Assembly (NCBI GenBank): GCA_016219965.1
Contig: JACRJM010000007.1
Location: forward strand, 452,473-516,472
From: Candidatus Schekmanbacteria bacterium
Lineage (GTDB): Bacteria; Schekmanbacteria; GWA2-38-11; J061
Direction of reading: 5' to 3'
DNA length: 64,000 bases
Every line of letters starts with the position of its first letter. Positions within the stretch are counted from its first letter, which is position 1. Under the pieces are notes generated by a model. It saw only the letters and a program-made list of their open reading frames with translations, made no database searches and had not been told where the DNA came from. Shown here in pieces: positions 8,798 to 18,571 of this stretch. A program made the position numbers and the translations under genes.

Positions 8798-9865
8798 TTA
8801 ATAACGAGGGCCTGAAGACTTCCTGGGAGGCACTGCCCCGGTCTTTCCTGCTGCCAGCTCCTCATAGGTTACCTTCATTGGGTTCCTGTCCCAGGGCATA
8901 TATGTCTTATCTGCCTCGCCAGAGGAAAGTATATTTACATATCCCCATCCGCAGCCATCAAAATTATTGAACGGGTCGCTTCTGAACATTTCCGAAGTAT
9001 AAGCAGGAACTCCCTTGGGCGCATAAGGCCAGGGCCAGGCAGTAGAAAGCACGCCGTGAAAAGATACATTTTTTAACCTGTTAGTAAGTACCTGGTGCGT
9101 ATGACCGTGTATCACCGTTACTTTTTCAAAAGGGGAAAGAATATTCTGCACTTCTTCAGCATCATCAGTCCAGAAATTCCAGTTTTTGTATAACTTGTAA
9201 AGAGGTGAATGGGAAAAAATCACAACCGGCATAGTACTTGCAACTTTTGACAAATTGTTTTTAAGCCAATCACGCTGTTCACTTCCTACCGTGAACGGAC
9301 GTCCATTGGGATTATCAAGCTGCGCCATGGCATTCATTCTCTGCTCAGGCGTCATTTTAGGTTTTGTCCAGTAATCTTCCACTATGACAGAGTTCAAAAC
9401 TACAAAGTGCACCCCCTTGTGATCAAAGGAATATGTTTGCTGGCCGAAAAGCTGCTGCCACTTTTCGCCCATGTCAAGATACCAATCATGCTCTCCTACC
9501 ATCATTCTAAGCGGAGCCTTGATTGCAGAGAGAATATCCTTCCCCATTTCCAGCTCTTCAGGTTTGCCAAGCTGAGCCAGATCCCCGCCGAAAAGAACAA
9601 AATCAGGCTGGGGATTCATCGCATTTATATCATTAGCAGCTTTTATCAGAGACCTTGCGAATCTATGATCCTTACCCTTGGAAGAAAAAATCAAATGCGC
9701 ATCTGAGGCATAGGCAAAGGTGAATGACTCTCCCGCATTACCAACATCTATAAATATCCCGGGACCCATGGCAATGCCCGCAACGCCGGCGGCTGATAAT
9801 TTAACAAATTCCCTTCTGCTGAGCTGACGGCCTTTCTTTATAATCTCATCATGCTTTCCTGACAT
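8798..9865 (-). CDS. Tat-exported calcineurin-like metallophosphoesterase
   Basis: A 355-aa protein with a twin-arginine signal (SRREFVKLSAAG) and the full set of metallophosphoesterase motifs: YASDAHLIF, FGGDLAQLG, GEHDWYLD, FSHSPLY and HGHTHQV. These provide the di-metal site ligands. Tat export implies folding with metals before transport to the periplasm. The substrate is unknown; purple-acid-phosphatase-like or phosphodiesterase activity is expected. It lies between two haem proteins, with 17 bp to the upstream peroxidase gene and 28 bp to the downstream cytochrome gene, so all three are probably co-transcribed. Confidence 0.87.
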   Translation of the reverse strand: MSGKHDEIIKKGRQLSRREFVKLSAAGVAGIAMGPGIFIDVGNAGESFTFAYASDAHLIFSSKGKDHRFARSLIKAANDINAMNPQPDFVLFGGDLAQLGKPEELEMGKDILSAIKAPLRMMVGEHDWYLDMGEKWQQLFGQQTYSFDHKGVHFVVLNSVIVEDYWTKPKMTPEQRMNAMAQLDNPNGRPFTVGSEQRDWLKNNLSKVASTMPVVIFSHSPLYKLYKNWNFWTDDAEEVQNILSPFEKVTVIHGHTHQVLTNRLKNVSFHGVLSTAWPWPYAPKGVPAYTSEMFRSDPFNNFDGCGWGYVNILSSGEADKTYMPWDRNPMKVTYEELAAGKTGAVPPRKSSGPRY

Positions 9866-9882
9866 AGATTACCTCCCAATGT

Positions 9883-10959
9883 TTACTGCATTAATTGGTC
9901 AAGATCCTCGCTGGTAAGGGATTTTAGAAACTCGACAAGCTGTGATTTTTCTTCGTCAGTCAGTCCAAGAGGGACTATTCCTCCGTCGAGGTTTGGATTG
10001 GGGACTCCCCCCTTGTTGTAAAAATCTATTACTGATTCGAGAGTCGCTTCACTTCCGTCATGCATGTATGGGGCAGTGAGAGCAATGTTTCTCAACCCCG
10101 AACTTTTGAAAGCGCCGATATCCTTTGGCTCATGGGTTACGATGAATCTCCCTAATTCAGCCACACCTGCCTTGAATGCCAGCTTCTCAGAGTCTGCATC
10201 CGGCTTTTGCGCCTCACGCGCAAGAGTTTCGAAAGCAGTTTCATTCATTGCCACACCGATGTTGTGAAATTTGTTGTCAGTAAAAAAAGGATAGACTTCA
10301 ACATAGCCATGACAGTTGTTGCATCGTGCTTTTCCATTGAAGAGTTTCCAGCCTGCCTGGGCAGCCTGAGATATGGCGTTATTGTCTCCAGCTATAAATC
10401 TGTCAAAGGGAGATTTTACTGAAATTATAGTCCGTTCAAACGCCGCGATTGCCTTAGCTATATGGTCCATGGTTAAATTGTCTGTCCCAAAAACTTTCAT
10501 GAACTCATCTTTGTATTCCGGGATATTTCTGATCTTCTCTTCAACATCCTTAAAAGAAGGCATTCCCATTTCTACTGGATTTATGATGGGAAGTTTTGCC
10601 TGGTCTTCGAGGGTGATGGCTCTTCCGTCCCAGAATTGCAATTCATAAAAGGCTGCATTTAAAACGGTTGGGGCATTTCTTGTCCCTTTTAATCCTCTGA
10701 TGCCTTCGCTGACCTTTTTCCCGTCAGCAAAGCCTTTGACCTGGTCGTGACAGGTCGCACAGGAAACTGTGTTGTCAATTGAAAGACGCTTATCAAAATA
10801 AAGTTTCTTGCCAAGAGCGACTTTTTCAGGTGTTGAAGGGTTGTCCTCAGGAACCTCAGGGGGAAGAATGGAAGAAGGCAAGACCGCCCATCCATCCGGA
10901 ACAGGGATAAACATTATAACTGCCAACAAGATCATTAATGGTACTAATTTTTTTACCAT
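9883..10959 (-). CDS. Di-haem cytochrome c peroxidase family protein (CcpA/MauG)
   Basis: A 358-aa exported protein with a signal peptide (MVKKLVPLMILLAVIMFIPV), an N-terminal haem motif CATCH with the following DQVKGFADG, and a second haem motif CNNCH near residue 215. RNAPTVLNAAFY, the FWDGRA motif and GLRNIALTAPYMHDG are typical of bacterial di-haem peroxidases. It should reduce periplasmic peroxide or oxidise a partner using electrons from cytochrome c. The monohaem cytochrome two genes downstream is a candidate donor. Confidence 0.9.
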   Translation of the reverse strand: MVKKLVPLMILLAVIMFIPVPDGWAVLPSSILPPEVPEDNPSTPEKVALGKKLYFDKRLSIDNTVSCATCHDQVKGFADGKKVSEGIRGLKGTRNAPTVLNAAFYELQFWDGRAITLEDQAKLPIINPVEMGMPSFKDVEEKIRNIPEYKDEFMKVFGTDNLTMDHIAKAIAAFERTIISVKSPFDRFIAGDNNAISQAAQAGWKLFNGKARCNNCHGYVEVYPFFTDNKFHNIGVAMNETAFETLAREAQKPDADSEKLAFKAGVAELGRFIVTHEPKDIGAFKSSGLRNIALTAPYMHDGSEATLESVIDFYNKGGVPNPNLDGGIVPLGLTDEEKSQLVEFLKSLTSEDLDQLMQ

Positions 10960-11044
10960 TAATCTTTCCTCGTCAAAGATATGAGAAGCATTTTCTGCTT
11001 AAATATTAATTTGTCAATAGCGCTTTTGATATTTTTTGAATTTA

Positions 11045-11968
11045 TTAAAACTTTATCACAGGCGGAACATTCGCCATGGACCAGACCTCAAAGGGAACAA
11101 GCTTGCTCGAATATGGGTCTGAAAACAACTGATCCAAAAGCCACTGCTTCCGCATCGTGTCCTGCGCCTCTATATCTGCTTGCGTATATGGGGAGTTCTT
11201 GTGTTTTTCAACCTCCCCCAAATATGCATCTGTAAAAGAGACAAAGGCGTCGGAGACAAGATCGAAGTTCTTTTCCGTTTCAGCAAAGGCAGGACGACCG
11301 TAAAAACTGGCGCCTGCGCATGATGGCTTGCGCCGCCATTTGCGGTCTATTTCATCTGGATCTCCCTTGCAGATCAGATTGCGGTAATAGTCCGGATTTA
11401 CCTTGTATTTTGCAAAGACATTATCCATTGTTTTTTTCAATTCATCGATATCAGATTCGATTCTTGTACCCGGAAGAACATCGACCCATCCGCCGACAAA
11501 AGACATTCCGCTGTCGAAAAACTGTATGACCATCGCAACATGAAGCATTCCAACAAGGGGTGTTTTTGGATGAATATCAATGGAATAAAAACGTCCCCAG
11601 AGAAAGTTGCCCGGAATGCGGCTGTTAGGGCCGACTTTTTTGCTGACTGCAACCATTTGCCCCATCTTTTCTATTACAGCGCCACGTGTCACTTTAACAT
11701 CATAATCAGTATTTTCGGTTTTAAATTCCTTGCTTTCAGACTGAGAGTTGCCATTCATCTCATAAGCACGTCCAAAATATTTCTTATCCATGTCAGACAT
11801 AAACTGGAGCATTCGCTGTGCCTGTGCTTTTTGTTCAGGCGACAATTTCTCAAATCGTTCATCACCTTCAGCAGAAGCTTGCGGAACAATAACAGATGTC
11901 ATCATCACTCCCATAAAAAGTGCAGGCAATAACACCAGCGCCAAAATGTACCAGTAATCAGTCCGCAT
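11045..11968 (-). CDS. Exported protein of unknown function
   Basis: A 307-aa protein with an N-terminal signal peptide or anchor (hydrophobic residues 6-30, then AsA-type cleavage before EGDERFEKL). A charged helical stretch follows (LSPEQKAQAQRMLQF), then a mixed region with few marks. I do not recognise it. A Cys pair is present (ICKGD and PSCAG), without a haem motif. It is the first gene of the leftward run that includes the di-haem peroxidase, 85 bp upstream of it, which suggests a periplasmic role linked to those redox proteins. GGGGG precedes the ATG. Confidence 0.75.
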   Translation of the reverse strand: MRTDYWYILALVLLPALFMGVMMTSVIVPQASAEGDERFEKLSPEQKAQAQRMLQFMSDMDKKYFGRAYEMNGNSQSESKEFKTENTDYDVKVTRGAVIEKMGQMVAVSKKVGPNSRIPGNFLWGRFYSIDIHPKTPLVGMLHVAMVIQFFDSGMSFVGGWVDVLPGTRIESDIDELKKTMDNVFAKYKVNPDYYRNLICKGDPDEIDRKWRRKPSCAGASFYGRPAFAETEKNFDLVSDAFVSFTDAYLGEVEKHKNSPYTQADIEAQDTMRKQWLLDQLFSDPYSSKLVPFEVWSMANVPPVIKF

Positions 11969-12092
11969 AATAGCCCCCCATTATTTTTTTTAGATAAAAT
12001 GACTATACGAAAAGCCCATTTATGCGTCAATGGAATAGAGAGTTGAGGAGAGTAGATGCAGAACTTGGACATCAGAGGGATTGTATTTTTTT

Positions 12093-12155
12093 CCGGATTG
12101 GCGCTCCCCGGCAGGCACCTGCTGTTTAGTGCCAGAGGGGGAACCGCCAACCCGG
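12093..12155. repeat. Structured 3' intergenic repeat, copy 2
   Basis: A 63-bp hairpin lies 93 bp downstream of the leftward subtilase gene. Outer arms CCGGATTGGCG (12093-12103) and CGCCAACCCGG (12145-12155) pair with one G-T. A CCCC/GGGG step follows, then the core read in gene orientation as GGCACTAAACAGCAGGTGCC. Relative to the copy at 23781, a G-C pair in the core stem is replaced by A-T on both sides, a compensatory change that supports a selected structure. Confidence 0.7.
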
Positions 12156-12247
12156 TCTAAAAAGTATGTGAGGATTGCTAACCGAACGCTGACAACGCAT
12201 CACGCCAAATCCTGCATCTGCCCCCTTGTCATGGCCCCGTCCTCCAG

Positions 12248-15148
12248 CTACCTATGAAGGAGTTTATAGCCCTTGCGTCCTGTTTGCTGGGATGTGAGAC
12301 TTACCTGTTCTTCAACAGAAAAGTCTATCCCGGAGGTTTCTGCATCAGCATTTATTGTGACAAGAGAGGGTTGGTTTGTTGTCGGATAGTAACCGCAAGC
12401 ATCTCCCTGATCGCAAATATATCCGTCATTATTCCTGTCCGTACCGGCAACAACGAAATAATCTCCCTCAGGAACATCAGTCATTACATATTCATAGTTA
12501 CCTGCAAAGTCAGCATCCGCCTCCCCTTCAGTATCATAGCTTACTGAATTTACGACAAGGACGAAGATCTTTCCTGCATCCCTTGCCGCAACTGCACCAA
12601 TCTGCATTGTAACAGAGATACCTGAACTGCCTCCGTCAGATACAATATTTATTGCAGCAGAATAACTGCCGTCTGCAAGCCCTGTCCTGTCCACATCAGC
12701 CATAAAGAGCGCTGATTCACCGGCAGATATGGTAGTGGAAATAGTAGGAGTGACTGTAAGCCAGGTTTCTGTTGAATTGATACTTGTAATATTCAGGGTC
12801 CCGCCTCCTGAATTGCTCAAAGTAAACTGCACTTCATCAGTGCCTATCCCGAAATTAATTTTCTCTACTGATGCGGACAATATTGGATCCCCACTGCCGG
12901 AAATCTCTATTGCTTTTTTTACCGCAGCCTCTGCATTAACAAGCCCGTAACCATACTTGGAATCATTTCCAGAAGTACCGAGGTCTGTCGCTGTGTCCTT
13001 TAGTATCTGAGTCACGGACGCAGGAGAGAGTTTGGCAAACCCATTCTGGATCCTTGCCGCCTGTATCAGGCTTACTACGCCTGCAACATGAGGGGATGCC
13101 ATGGAAGTCCCCTGATAATATTCATAACCATACTGACCAGTGCTATCAAATTTTAATGTGCTTAATACTCCGTCAGGATATCCGTCACTATTTTTGTCAG
13201 CGTTGGTATCACCACCGGGAGCAACAATAGTTGTATTGCCAAAATTAGAATAATAGGAAAGCTTTAATGCGTAATCCACTGCTCCAACAGAAACAACACT
13301 GTCATAGGCAGCCGGATAGCTTGGCGAAGAACTTGAGTCATTCCCTGCCGCAGCTACAACTGTAACCCCTGCATTGATAGCCGCCTTTACAGCATCAGCC
13401 ATTGTCTTCGAGTATGCGCCTCCTCCAAGGCTCATGTTCATAACATCAGCTTTTTTTGCCGGCTTTGTCCCGGAAACATTGCTAAGCCCTGCCGCATATC
13501 TTATTGCCTGCGATATATCATAATTAGTTCCGCCCGTAGCTCCAAGCACACGCAAAGGCATTATTTTCCCAGACCAGGTAACACCGGCTACACCGGTTGA
13601 GTTATCTGTGGCTGCGCCTATTGTCCCGGCAACATGACTGCCGTGATAACTGCTATTATTGTGATTAGGGTCATCACCGGGATCTTCCGGATTGGAGTCA
13701 ATCCCGTCTCCATCAAGAGAATTGCTTACATCATTTATAAAGTCATAACCATCATCAGTGATTCTTCCCTGCAAATCAGGATGCTTTGAAAGAATACCGG
13801 TATCTATAACTGCAGCAATGACACTGTCGTCTCCTGTGGTTACATCCCATGCCGCAGGAAGATTGATGGAGTTATAATGCCACTGCCTTGTGTAATAAGG
13901 GTCATCAGGGGTTTTCAAAGCATGATAAATATAGTTTGGTTCCGCATATTCGACATTATTATCCATCATGAGCTTTTCTATCATTTCGACCGTAAGCTGT
14001 TTTTTATCTTCTGCGCTTGCAGTCCTTGCACTCCCGGTGCCGGTTGTAACTGAATTCACATCAAACTCCACAAGAGACACTTCATCTTCTTTTCCAGATA
14101 AAAGGACTCTGAAACTCCTATCTGATTTTAAAGCAGATGCATCAGGCGTTTTACCTTTTTTATATTTTACTACTGCTTCTCCCGGGACAAACTCTGGAAT
14201 ATTCCCGTTCATATTTCCTTTTAAGCTGTAACTTGTACCATTATTTATGTAATCTATTGTAAGCCTGTAATTGCCTGAACCGCTCTTGGCTCTTACTCCT
14301 ATGTATACTATTTGAGTAAATATCGGAGCAAACTCTATACTTTCACTGCTTCCCGCATTTTCAGACTTCCTGAATATCCCTCCTAAGGGCCCTAAAACAT
14401 AAATGTCAAAATCTGCTTCAGCAGCATCACTTTCAAGGCGGATTGAAATAGGATATGAAGAAGTTATCACGTACAGGTCCTGAACAGTGATTGAAGAAAG
14501 AGGAGGGGCATATCCGGAATCAGTTGAAGATGCATCGCCAAATATTTCTAAGGGTAATGAGTTTATGGGTTGAGCTAATTCGAGACTGTCATTCGACTCT
14601 TCCTCATTTATTGTATTGTATCCTTGTATGGAGAGTTTTCCCGAAAGACTTCCGATTCCTGCCTCAGCCAATGAAAGGGTATAACTGCCAACTTGCTTCT
14701 TTACGAAACTTTCTGCAAAAATAACGTATGTGCCATTTGAGGGAAGAAGATAAACAAGCTTTGCATTGAGCCCGCCGCCGCTGTCATTATCTTCCCCAAG
14801 ATACTCAAGATAGGTCCCGCTTTTTTTATAAAGCGTGATATAGCTGTCTATCTTAGTAGAGCTCATTTCTATGATTACCCGCTGGTCAGCACTTCCGGAA
14901 AATTTATATCTGTCATAATATTTACCGCCCGAAAGCTTTGAATCAGATTTCTTTATTTTTCCATTAATAGTGCTTCCAATCGTAATTTTGGCAGCTCTTT
15001 TGGATTTACTGCTTGCTGCAGATGAAGTTGCTGATACGGTCATACCGTTATCATGGGAAAAGGAGGCTGCTGGTTCAGCCGAAGTTACAGATAGTGGAAT
15101 ATTGCAAAAGAAAAGAACTGCTGCGACAATCATTATTATTTTCTTCAT
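12248..15148 (-). CDS. Large exported subtilisin-like serine protease (S8) with two PPC-like domains
   Basis: A 966-aa secreted protease. The ATG at 15148 was chosen because it begins the signal peptide (MKKIIMIVAAVLFFCNIPL) and follows GGAG. Two PPC-like beta domains (about 50-160 and 180-305) come first, then an I9-like propeptide (about 315-410, including EFVPGEAVVKYKKG), then the S8 domain. The catalytic residues are Asp in AAVIDTG (near 449), His in YHGSHVAGT (near 502) and Ser in GTSMASPHVAG (near 682). The C-terminus has a BACON-like region (SVEKINFGIG) and a short Ig-like domain with acidic Ca-type loops (DRNNDGYICDQGDACGYY). PPC domains placed before the propeptide are less usual than after the catalytic domain. 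Confidence 0.9.
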   Translation of the reverse strand: MKKIIMIVAAVLFFCNIPLSVTSAEPAASFSHDNGMTVSATSSAASSKSKRAAKITIGSTINGKIKKSDSKLSGGKYYDRYKFSGSADQRVIIEMSSTKIDSYITLYKKSGTYLEYLGEDNDSGGGLNAKLVYLLPSNGTYVIFAESFVKKQVGSYTLSLAEAGIGSLSGKLSIQGYNTINEEESNDSLELAQPINSLPLEIFGDASSTDSGYAPPLSSITVQDLYVITSSYPISIRLESDAAEADFDIYVLGPLGGIFRKSENAGSSESIEFAPIFTQIVYIGVRAKSGSGNYRLTIDYINNGTSYSLKGNMNGNIPEFVPGEAVVKYKKGKTPDASALKSDRSFRVLLSGKEDEVSLVEFDVNSVTTGTGSARTASAEDKKQLTVEMIEKLMMDNNVEYAEPNYIYHALKTPDDPYYTRQWHYNSINLPAAWDVTTGDDSVIAAVIDTGILSKHPDLQGRITDDGYDFINDVSNSLDGDGIDSNPEDPGDDPNHNNSSYHGSHVAGTIGAATDNSTGVAGVTWSGKIMPLRVLGATGGTNYDISQAIRYAAGLSNVSGTKPAKKADVMNMSLGGGAYSKTMADAVKAAINAGVTVVAAAGNDSSSSPSYPAAYDSVVSVGAVDYALKLSYYSNFGNTTIVAPGGDTNADKNSDGYPDGVLSTLKFDSTGQYGYEYYQGTSMASPHVAGVVSLIQAARIQNGFAKLSPASVTQILKDTATDLGTSGNDSKYGYGLVNAEAAVKKAIEISGSGDPILSASVEKINFGIGTDEVQFTLSNSGGGTLNITSINSTETWLTVTPTISTTISAGESALFMADVDRTGLADGSYSAAINIVSDGGSSGISVTMQIGAVAARDAGKIFVLVVNSVSYDTEGEADADFAGNYEYVMTDVPEGDYFVVAGTDRNNDGYICDQGDACGYYPTTNQPSLVTINADAETSGIDFSVEEQVSLTSQQTGRKGYKLLHR

Positions 15149-15333
15149 CAGGAATCTCCGGATAAAATGCTCTTTAAGCAAAACCGATGTTTCGTGGCTA
15201 CAAAATAAGAAATTTAAACAATATGTTCAATCTATTTACTTCAATATTCTCTTATTTATAATTCTTTATAATTTCAATTACCACTTGATTCTTAAAAGAA
15301 ATAAGACTTTAAGAATTTAAAGAAGGAAAAATC

Positions 15334-16485
15334 ATGAAAAACAACAAAAGGTTTTTTACATTTATTATTTTCTTGTTTGCTCTTTCATTTTACGCAAAAG
15401 GCTATTGCCTAACACCTTCAATAGACACAGAGTTTGTAACAGGAGGGCTTTCAAACCCAACATCTATAACCCATGCAGGCGACGGCTCAGGCCGGTTATT
15501 CATTACACTTCAGCAGGGAAAGATTCTAATCTATGATGGAACTAAAATTTTATCCCAGCCCTTTCTTGATATAACCTCCCTTGTTTCCTGTTGTGATGAA
15601 AGGGGACTTTTGAGTATTGTTTTTCATCCTGATTACAGCAACAACGGATTCTTCTATATTGATTACACTGATATCGACGGCAACACTGTAATCGCCCGTT
15701 ACTCTGTCTCATCTGATGCTGATGTTGCAGACAAGGATTCTGCTCAAACTATAATTAAAATCAAACAACCTTTTGCAAACCACAATGGAGGCGAGCTTCA
15801 GTTCGGTCCTGACGGATACCTTTATATTGGAATGGGGGATGGAGGCTCGACCGGCGACCCTAACAACAATGCCCAAAATCTCAAATCATTGCTCGGAAAA
15901 ATATTGCGCATCGATATTGACAGAGGAACTCCATATGCAATCCCGCCAAACAATCCTTTCATAAAAAAAACAAAGGCAAAAAAAGAGATTTGGGCATACG
16001 GACTTAGGAATCCATGGCGCTTCAGCTTCGATAGACTGACAGGTGCCCTATTCATTGGAGACGTCGGGCAGAACAAATGGGAAGAGATTGATTTTGAGCG
16101 GGCAGTCAGCAAGGGAGGTAAAAATTACGGATGGAGGCGTATGGAGGGAAAACATTGCTATGACCCGGCAACTAACTGCAATAATGGTTCGCTAACACTG
16201 CCAATACTCGAGTATAGTCATTCAAAGGGATGTTCAGTAACAGGAGGATACCGTTACAGGGGAACGGAAATTAGTGCTCTTTACGGCTATTATCTTTATA
16301 GCGATTACTGCTCGGGAACAATCTGGGGCGCTAAGAAAAAAAAATCAGGCAAGTGGAAAAGCTTAAAACTTCTTGATACAGGGCAATCGGTTTCAACATT
16401 CGGTGAAGATGAGAATGGTGAAATTTACTTTGCTACCTATGATTCTGTTAATGGTGCAATCTACCGGATTATCGCAGGAAAGTAA
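15334..16485 (+). CDS. PQQ-dependent aldose sugar dehydrogenase-like beta-propeller protein, exported
   Basis: A 383-aa protein with a signal peptide (residues 1-26). It has the signatures of the soluble glucose/sorbosone dehydrogenase family: GDGSGRLFI, NHNGGELQFGPDG, LYIGMGDGGSTGDP, GKILRID and WAYGLRNPWRFSFD. These form the six-bladed propeller that binds PQQ and calcium and oxidises aldoses in the periplasm. AAGAAGGA precedes the ATG. It stands alone, divergent from the subtilase gene. PQQ synthesis genes are not in the window. Non-enzymatic family members exist, so activity is not certain. Confidence 0.87.
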   Translation: MKNNKRFFTFIIFLFALSFYAKGYCLTPSIDTEFVTGGLSNPTSITHAGDGSGRLFITLQQGKILIYDGTKILSQPFLDITSLVSCCDERGLLSIVFHPDYSNNGFFYIDYTDIDGNTVIARYSVSSDADVADKDSAQTIIKIKQPFANHNGGELQFGPDGYLYIGMGDGGSTGDPNNNAQNLKSLLGKILRIDIDRGTPYAIPPNNPFIKKTKAKKEIWAYGLRNPWRFSFDRLTGALFIGDVGQNKWEEIDFERAVSKGGKNYGWRRMEGKHCYDPATNCNNGSLTLPILEYSHSKGCSVTGGYRYRGTEISALYGYYLYSDYCSGTIWGAKKKKSGKWKSLKLLDTGQSVSTFGEDENGEIYFATYDSVNGAIYRIIAGK

Positions 16486-16493
16486 GTACTGGG

Positions 16494-18494
16494 TTATTTA
16501 ATCTCCCCTCCCATATTTAAATACTCCTGTGCTCTTTTGATATCTCCCATCTTCTCGCAGGCTTGCGCAGCGTTCTGGTATGCTTCGCTCCGTTTGGGGT
16601 TTATCCGGATAAGAGTGTCAAATGCATCAAGGGCGGCACCGTACTCACCTTTCATTGAAAGTGCAATCCCTTTGCTTAAGAGCGCACCTTCATGCCGGGG
16701 TGAGATTTTAAGAGATTCATCCCAATCGGAAAGAGCATCATCAATATTCCCGGAACGGGCAGAAATCAGACCAAGGTTGTACCATCCATCTGCATTTCCC
16801 CTGTCATTATCCAAAGCCTTAAGATAATACTGCCTCGCTTCATCAGATTTGCCGCGAAGATATGCTATGCTTCCAAGATTCATAAGGGCCTTTACATTAT
16901 TGGGGGCACGGGCAAGCACTTCATTGAAAACTCTCTCTCCTTCATCAATCCTTCCTGTATTCATATATATTGCGCCAATATACAAAACAGCATCAGTATA
17001 TTCCGGGAAACGTGATTTCATATCAGAAAAGACTGCTATCGCCTCATCAAATTTACCGGCTTTCTCAAGGATTGTACCAAGTAGATAATAAGGTTCAGGT
17101 TTGTCAGGAATGTTAGCAATAAGGCTTTTAAGTCTTCTTTCTGCCTCGTCTAATCTTCCTTCGCTGAAAGCAAGATAGGCAAGGTTCATCTCACTAAGCT
17201 GAGGAAGGTCAGAAATGGATGACGCTTTTTTGAACATCTCGGATGCTTCATTAAGCCTTCCCATCTTTAAAAGTTCGTTACCCACATTGATATAGGGTCT
17301 TCCCTTTTGAGGTGATTTATTAAGTGCATCAGTCCAGAGAGTGAGATTATCTTTCCAGACATGATTGCGCTCAAATGCAAGACTTGAAAGCATGAAGACT
17401 GCGCCAGCAAGTAAAACAATGGCGCTATTTTTTAACAATCTCTTCTTAATCAATAAGTCTGACATCAAAAGTGATGCTATAAAAAAAGCCATTCCAATAG
17501 ATGGGAGATAAAGCCATCTTTCGCTGAAGCTGTCCTGTACCGGGATAATAAGCGTCGGAAGCTGTGATATGAAGATCCACCCAAAAGAGAAAAAAAGAAA
17601 AGCTGATTTCCTGAAAAAATAAACAAGTGTTATTACAGCGATAAGAAAAAGAGCAGAAATTATAAACTTTGCATCTGTAATAGTTTCAGACAATGGGAAA
17701 TAATGGTCAACATTTAGGTTAAGAGGCAACAACATTAGTTTCAACCCAAATATAAATGATCTCACCTGCGTATAAAACTGGGTAAGTGCCTCCCGCTGGA
17801 AGTTGGGATTCCCCACAGCGCCGAGAGAATAAATCCTCTCTATAATCACAAGCAGGATTATTCCCCAGTAGGGGGAGTGGTTTTTAAGGCTTTCTTTGAT
17901 GTTCCATTTTTTGCCGCTCTCCGCATTGCGCGAATAATCGATCAATAGCAGTATTAATGGAAGTGTTGCCCCTGACTCCTTGCTGAAACAGGAAAATATG
18001 AAAAAAAGAAGAGAAAGAATAATATTTTTTTTGATATAGAAAAGTATCGCAAGGAGATAAAAAAATGCGCAAAGAAGCCCGGAACGGCTTGAGATATAGG
18101 TAACAGATTCAACATTAACAGGGTTAACAAGAAAAAGAAGAGATGAAAAAATCGCTGAAGTCCGGCTCATCTTTTCCGGGAAAAGCCTCATGACAAGGAG
18201 ATAAAAGAAAACCCCGTTCAGAAAATGAATAGCTATATTTAAAATATGGTAACCAAATGTGTTAAGCCCTCCAAAGGCATAGTTCACGGCAAAAGATAAA
18301 TTGAGCACAGCTCTCTGGGGATTAGACAGAATTATAGACTTAAAATCAGCGATATTTCTGATATTCTCGTTGTTCTCAATGACAAGCGCATCATCATAGT
18401 GGAAGGGATAGTTTAGTGTCCTCCAATAAATTAAAAGACAAAGGACAGAAAGAAAAAATATAAAAAGTCCTGAAAATAATCTTTCTCTTTTCAT
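16494..18494 (-). CDS. TMTC-like membrane protein with C-terminal TPR repeats
   Basis: A 666-aa protein with about ten N-terminal hydrophobic segments to residue 390, then a TPR array (about 390-660) in which units such as AEPYYLLGTILEKAGKFDEA-type repeats recur. The early luminal loop NYPFHYDDALVIENNENI carries the acidic pair typical of GT-C glycosyltransferases such as the TMTC and PMT-like families. It may transfer sugars to envelope components or proteins on the periplasmic side. It converges on the sugar dehydrogenase gene, only 8 bp away, and diverges from the glycan cluster. Confidence 0.8.
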   Translation of the reverse strand: MKRERLFSGLFIFFLSVLCLLIYWRTLNYPFHYDDALVIENNENIRNIADFKSIILSNPQRAVLNLSFAVNYAFGGLNTFGYHILNIAIHFLNGVFFYLLVMRLFPEKMSRTSAIFSSLLFLVNPVNVESVTYISSRSGLLCAFFYLLAILFYIKKNIILSLLFFIFSCFSKESGATLPLILLLIDYSRNAESGKKWNIKESLKNHSPYWGIILLVIIERIYSLGAVGNPNFQREALTQFYTQVRSFIFGLKLMLLPLNLNVDHYFPLSETITDAKFIISALFLIAVITLVYFFRKSAFLFFSFGWIFISQLPTLIIPVQDSFSERWLYLPSIGMAFFIASLLMSDLLIKKRLLKNSAIVLLAGAVFMLSSLAFERNHVWKDNLTLWTDALNKSPQKGRPYINVGNELLKMGRLNEASEMFKKASSISDLPQLSEMNLAYLAFSEGRLDEAERRLKSLIANIPDKPEPYYLLGTILEKAGKFDEAIAVFSDMKSRFPEYTDAVLYIGAIYMNTGRIDEGERVFNEVLARAPNNVKALMNLGSIAYLRGKSDEARQYYLKALDNDRGNADGWYNLGLISARSGNIDDALSDWDESLKISPRHEGALLSKGIALSMKGEYGAALDAFDTLIRINPKRSEAYQNAAQACEKMGDIKRAQEYLNMGGEIK

Positions 18495-18571
18495 TGGAAA
18501 TCCAAAAGTCCTTGTAGAATATTATTATTTTTAAGGTTAAGATTTGATTATAAACATTTTCTGACATCTAT

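Noticed and set aside
12156..12240. A second hairpin-like stretch right of copy 2 of the structured repeat
   Set aside because: Pairing is short and imperfect and the conserved core is absent.
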